Source: Austropuccinia psidii (taxonomy: Eukaryota; Basidiomycota; Pucciniomycetes; Pucciniales; Sphaerophragmiaceae). From it: a stretch of DNA of 64,000 nucleotides. The number at the start of each line of letters is the position of its first letter. Positions within the stretch are counted from its first letter, which is position 1. The translations under genes were made by a program, and so were the position numbers. The DNA is taken from positions 46,594,196 through 46,658,195 of the forward strand of contig JALGQZ010000003.1 of the NCBI GenBank assembly GCA_023105745.1. Direction: 5' to 3'. Of this stretch, positions 58,350 through 64,000 are shown piece after piece. A model generated the notes under the pieces. The model was not told where the DNA came from. It ran no database searches and saw only the letters and a program-made list of their open reading frames with translations.

Positions 58350-61300
58350 TATACTTTATTTTTCTCTATGAATATTCAACTCCTTAAGTTTATCTCATAT
58401 GATACTTTTGATAAAAAATCTATAAAATTGATCTTGAGTCCATAGGGTTTGGCTTTTTTTTTCTTTGTACATAGCTAAAAAATAATCTTGATAATTATCC
58501 CTTAAGCTGGGAATATGAAACAATAGATTAAATCTTACTATATATGTATATTATTTTGGTATCATTTTTCTTATTCTCATCCCAAATATAATATTCTTAT
58601 ATTTCTAAGTGAATATTTTACAACTTTTGAAATAAAAAAGGATAATAATTTTATTCAAAAAATGATAAATATAAGAAATAATATTATAGTTTGAAAATAT
58701 TAGAATATCATAATACTCTAAGTGCTCTGATAATTGAATTTTATAGTTTATTCTCTCAATAAAACCCTTTGAACATAACAACATATTTCTTACCAAATCA
58801 TCCATTAGATCATAAGTATATGACTAATACTGTCATGCCGAGTCTATGATTCAGCTACTTAACTAGTATTTGCAACTTTAAACATGACTTTAACACAGAT
58901 AAGTGATAATAAAAAAGGTTTATAATGGATTATTGGGGCTTTGCAATGAGGTAATAATGGTGGTGAGCACTTCTGAAAGCCCTTGGTGAAATTATTATCA
59001 ATTGGCTAGCTATAATAAGCCTAAAATAATTATGAGACTTTAAGTATACCAGATAATTTTCCAATATTATAGCTGTTTTGGACAGTTGTACTAGGTATGA
59101 ATTCAAGACAAGGATGGAAATTCATCTTTGGGGAAAAGAATGGCCCCTTTTTATTCTTGACTTCTTCAGTCCTGTATAGCTTGCATTGGGATCAGATGTG
59201 GGTTTTAAACCACATCTGGGCGGTTTTCCCCAAGGCAGGATAAAAAAATTCATCTGGAGACCTCACAGCCCTCTTCTGACATGTATGACATGTGGAATTA
59301 TGTACAGATAATGTATGGGGACCCCATACAGGCAAAACTATAAGGTATTTAATGATGAAAACACACCTTTTTAGAATTTACACCTCATATTCAACAATAT
59401 GGGATAAGATCCCACCATATTGGGATTTCAACCTTAAAACTGCTATAAATTTGTTAGTTTTGTAGATGGAGAGCTCAAATTTGAGTCATTTTTTTCCATG
59501 GATGAGATCTACAAAATGATACCTCATTTGTTATGGGTAGCATTAAATATGGCAAAGCTACACCACTTTCAAATTCCATTATTCAGATGTCTATTTTTAT
59601 TAAATCCTGTATTGAGTTATTTTGCTAAATGAATTTTGATACAGGTGAAATACAGAGGTAAAAATGGTACGTTTAAGAATCTCTAATTTTTCTTCTTCCA
59701 AAATGACCCCATTTTAAGTATCACACACTAAAGGTGTAGAAGTTAGATGAGAGGTGAATAATTCCTTCACCCTTATTTGGCCATAACCTCTGTAGTTTTG
59801 GTACTAGCTCAATTTGGCTAGTACCATCAGATATCTCTTATTGAACGCTTGATTTTGAATACCCAGTTGGTGGGGTTAGTCCTCCTTTCCTGGATTTTTG
59901 ATGAGAGGAGAAAATTATGGTTTATGCTCAGCTCTAGCATTGAGCTGGAATAGCTTTGTTATTCCTTGTCCTATTGTTATGGGAATGGTATATTTGGAAA
60001 GAGATGTTTTTCTTCTTTTCTAGCTCTATTGTGAGCCATGTTGGATAGGTTCAGGTTTTAGTGACTTTTACTCTAGCATTGGTTTTATGTTATTTTGGCT
60101 GTCATTCTTGTGCCCTGGTTACAAGTCACAGGCTGACAAATAGAAGATATTTCTATACCATAAATGAGAATAAGGGAATTGTAAATTTACTCTTGAAACT
60201 GATAATGATAGCTTCAAATTATTTCCAAATTTTAAGCAAATAATTATGGTAATGATAGTAATACTATAGAAAGAACTGTAAAATATTGATTCTTACCATT
60301 TCAGCTGGATATTATTTGTAAAAAAATAAATATTATATTAAAGTTACCTTTATACTATAATAATAATAAAAATAGTTTACATGCTAATAATTTTTTTTAA
60401 GAATAACTACCCAGATTCATTGATAATTGATCCTCCCTATAAATATCTTTCTAAATTCAATTAGATAATCTTTGAGCTTGGTGAAATCCGAAGAAAATAT
60501 CCCTTATATGGTCTGTAAGTTGAGTTTGGGAAAGGTGTAAAATTAAATTGGGAATCAATAAGCTGTCATTGTCTCACTGTAAAGAACTCTTTCGTTATTT
60601 TAAATGATCCTTGGGCCAGTTTTGCAAATTTGCTGACCTTTTATCAACTTTAGCTTGGCTTGTTCCAAAAAATCAAGCCACACAACTTATAATATTGTAT
60701 TATTTAAGATCTCAGAGAATCAAAGGTATTAGTGAAGAAAATGATCAACACACTTCTTTTCTTATTTCATGGAAGCCGGCCAAGATTGAACTCAAATCTG
60801 GACTATTCAAATTCAATTTCCAAAATCACTTTTCAAGTAGTTTAGTCAGCCTGTTCATTTTATTTTTCTACTGTACATGTGTGACTTTAAAACGGGATAA
60901 ACCCACTTTGCAGACCATATGTGGAATAGTTTTGTCCTGGTGACCATACTGATATAAGTTTATATGTGAGGATTCTTTTTAAAATTATGTATCAATTTTC
61001 CTATTTCTTAAGAATATTATATAATTTTCTCATTTATTTGATCATTGAATAAAACTTATTACCATAAAATAACAATGATGACATGTATTCCAATTATTTT
61101 GCAAATTTCATATCAGTTATTTTTTAAATTTCTATTAATCAATACCTGGCTACTACTTGGTGTGGTATGATAAGTCACCAAATGGAATTTTTAATTTAAT
61201 TCAAATCAAGTTAGTTTCTTTTGTGACAAAAACAAATAATTTTTACAGATTCTAATAAATACCAAAAATCAATCATGAACATATAAACAAATTTAAATAC

Positions 61301-64000
61301 AACTTACCTTTTTCTTCATTATATAACCTCTAGTCTTCCTCTTAAGAAAAGAAATCAGAACTTTCAAGCCAACGTAATTCAATTAAACTTGAATTGAACA
61401 GCGAGGCCATCATTCTGAAGAAAAAGTAGCCTCCTGTATAGATGAAGAATTGAAAAAAATCAAAATGAAGACACATTTTTAAATTAATTATGTGAAAAGA
61501 GGAGAAAAATCGAAAAAAAGAACTCATTGTAATTCTTTCTCAAAAACTATTTAAGTAAAATAAAATTTTCAGATTTCATTTACTCTTCTTGGTTAGATAT
61601 AATATCATTTATTTAGCAATTTCTCAAAAGCTTTCTTCCGAAGCATGGGTATCACTCAAGAATATGAAAAAAATGGGTAAATAATATGGCTTCAGATTTA
61701 GAGATATGTTTCCATGTTTTTTGAATTGAATTAAATCTTTTGTTAAAAACCAAATTCAGCTCAACTAGATACTTGTTATTCACAAGAGGTAGTGGAGCTT
61801 ACTTCTTGTGAAGGGGGGAAGATCAATTGAACCATTAATCAAGGTCTCTAAGATTTGATGAAAGAAATTTTCTGACACCATTCAATCATTACTAAAGAGA
61901 ATAATCTCACTATCAAACCTAATATTAGTTTGAATGAGTTAAATTTCAATACAAATCATGAAGTTAAAGTAGTAATTTCATTTTGTAATGGTTGAAAGTT
62001 TGTACCTAGAAGCTATTCTGCATATGAATATATTACAATCAGAGCCCAGTCTTTCCCATAATATACCATGGAAATTATGTTTTAATTTGAACAAGGCATG
62101 TGGGACATATAGAAATTATAATGATACTTTTTCTTCCAAATATAAACAATTTCTGGAAAATAAGTAAAAAGTTAGGTATCTGGTAGTTACTTTCATAATT
62201 ATGAATTCATTATTAAATAATTTTCTGTAGGCTGTGAGACACATTACTATGGATTTCAATAATGGGATAAAAAGAAGCTGAATAAAGAGAATAATACACA
62301 TAAAATTCAAATAAAGCACAGTTGAATCCTTAAGGAGCTCTTACTTGTGTTATGAACAGAGGTAAAATGGAATTAAGAATGTTTTATAAATTCAGATTAC
62401 ACACAAAACTTAAATTTAATAAGTAAAAAAAGAAAATAAATTATTATTCCAAGAAATAAAAATGTAATAAGGAGATGGATATGGGTGAAAAGAAACAGAG
62501 AACCAATCTGAAAGCTTTAGTTTTTAGCTGATATATTCCAATTTTCAATTTCTGAAAATTTATTTCCTTGATTAAGAATTCATCATAAGAGAGTAAATTT
62601 ATTTGATTCAGGCTACAAATATTTCTTAACAGATGAACATTAAAGATTTAGTATTAATCTTGTTTTATTAATAAAGTTTTTTTCTGGTATTTAGATTTGT
62701 TTTCTTGAAATGAATTCTTTTGTTTGTAAATCTTATTAATACAAAATTTTGAAAGAAAGAAATTTTTGGCTTACAGTCAATTAGTTTTCCATTTCAATAA
62801 AATTAATTTTACAAACAATTTGATAAAATGCTATCAGAAGGCTAAAGTCTAAAAGCTGGGGCTTGCACTCAATTTAAGTGATTTAGAATTCACTTGTGGG
62901 GAATCTTTCACCAAAAAGCTTTCATATTAAATAATTATTTTAATGTGTTTTAAATCCTTCAGTTTATTTTTCAGGCTTTTTGGTCACCAGAATTTTTTGA
63001 AGTTGCATTTATTATGAAATCATTTCCATTTGCGAAAAATTCAACTCAGTGAAGGGCTATTTTTTTTGATTTCTGGCTAATTTTAGCTTACTTCAAAACC
63101 TCTGTAAATATCTTTTATTTGGTTTCCAACTCCTCTATCTCTGAATCAAATTCAAAAATAAAATTAGAAAAAGATCTAAACTTATTATTTCTCAAATTTT
63201 CATTTAGTTTTTTTTATTTTGATTAAACTTTTTTTTGGAAAATCTCTAAACCTTTTTGTAATTCAAATAAGCTAAGATTATGGAAAAAACCAAGATATCA
63301 ATTTATTTCATCTTAAAAAATATAAATACTCATTTGTTTCTTGAATTTGGTCATTTAAATGAGCTATTTTATTTTGAAATTGAGGTGTTTTGATCAATTT
63401 TTAAGTACTCCTTTTACTAAAATACTTTTCTTTTATTCCATTACCATACATTTCATCACTATCATCACCTTCTTCCTCAGTACTACCCCCATTCTCTTCT
63501 AATTCACTTATTAATTAGCTGTTAATTGATTACCTCTAAGCTCCAAAACATTTTTAAATTCATTGAATATCTATTACCAAAAATATTAACCATCTTTTTA
63601 TATGTTCATTTAAAATTTATTCCTAATTATTTCACCATTATTCTTTTAAATGTTTAATTATTTTAATGTATTGATCTAAAGTTTCATAAAAATTACTCCT
63701 TCAAAATGAACTGATAGATATAAATCAACATACTCATTTTTTGAAATCATTATTACATACTAATGACCTCTTTATTATCTAATTTATTCTTCAATTTCAT
63801 TACAATGTAATCCTATCTATTTATGTTTCTTCTCAATTGAATCATTACAAGTGTGGCATAAAATTTGGGCTGTAATTTAGCATTATCATCATTCTTCATC
63901 TCATTAAACCCATTCAATAATCCATCCATTTTGAAAAAATCTCCTCATTCATTCTCCTAACATTCTATAATCCTATTTTGATTGTGATTTTGGGAGTCAG
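58350..64000. other. Unassigned AT-rich sequence to the window end
   Basis: No ORF above 110 codons, and none that looks conserved. Only a hairpin near 59130-59235 is noted separately. It may hold decayed repeats or intergenic DNA. Confidence 0.5.

Noticed and set aside
60611..60943. 110-codon plus-strand frame
   Set aside because: No domain, AT-rich, no splice or start support; likely chance.

Overview
This window is repeat-dominated DNA from a filamentous fungus. It is AT-rich, with Ty3/gypsy chromoviruses, hAT and PIF/Harbinger remnants, short GT-AG introns and strong CpG depletion in the repeats. That picture fits a large, transposon-swollen basidiomycete genome, and I would guess a rust fungus (Pucciniales); this is inference, because no conserved host gene is present. 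I saw no rRNA, tRNA or CRISPR array.

Layout. Bases 1-1398 are a minus-strand LTR (A), probably the 5' LTR of an element running off the left edge. It sits against a decayed gag/protease remnant (1399-2480) of the same family as element J below. An old solo LTR (D) lies at 4691-5392. From 6128 to 28435 there is one hAT transposon whose transposase gene has been split twice: by gypsy element B (6621-16098, minus, TSD CCCAA) and by gypsy element C (17786-27988, plus, TSD CTCTT). A second decayed hAT copy follows (29254-31443). Bases 31650-32850 are the only stretch with ordinary CpG content and may be host sequence. A 327-bp foldback made of two inverted LTR U3 ends lies at 35633-35959. An old gypsy element O (5' LTR remnant 37381-38165, body 49145-55141, 3' LTR 55142-56550) has been split by a young 10.7-kb element J (38441-49144, minus, TSD AATAT) with 2025-bp LTRs. 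A PIF/Harbinger fragment lies near 58 kb, and the rest to 64 kb is unassigned AT-rich sequence.

How it fits together. A, B, C, D and O are one LTR superfamily: LTRs end in TGTGACA, pol ends in a chromodomain, and the base after the 5' LTR starts an AT-rich stretch complementary to a motif inside the LTR. The pairing covaries between elements, which points to Tf1/sushi-type self-priming of reverse transcription. J is a different chromovirus lineage with a conventional tRNA-like primer site, a single long gag-pol frame broken once, and a possible spliced leader exon. Element C also carries, on the opposite strand between pol and the 3' LTR, a roughly 400-residue gene with a Zn2Cys6-like cysteine cluster, preceded by a GC-rich block that could be its promoter. 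That antisense gene and the self-priming covariation are the most notable things here.
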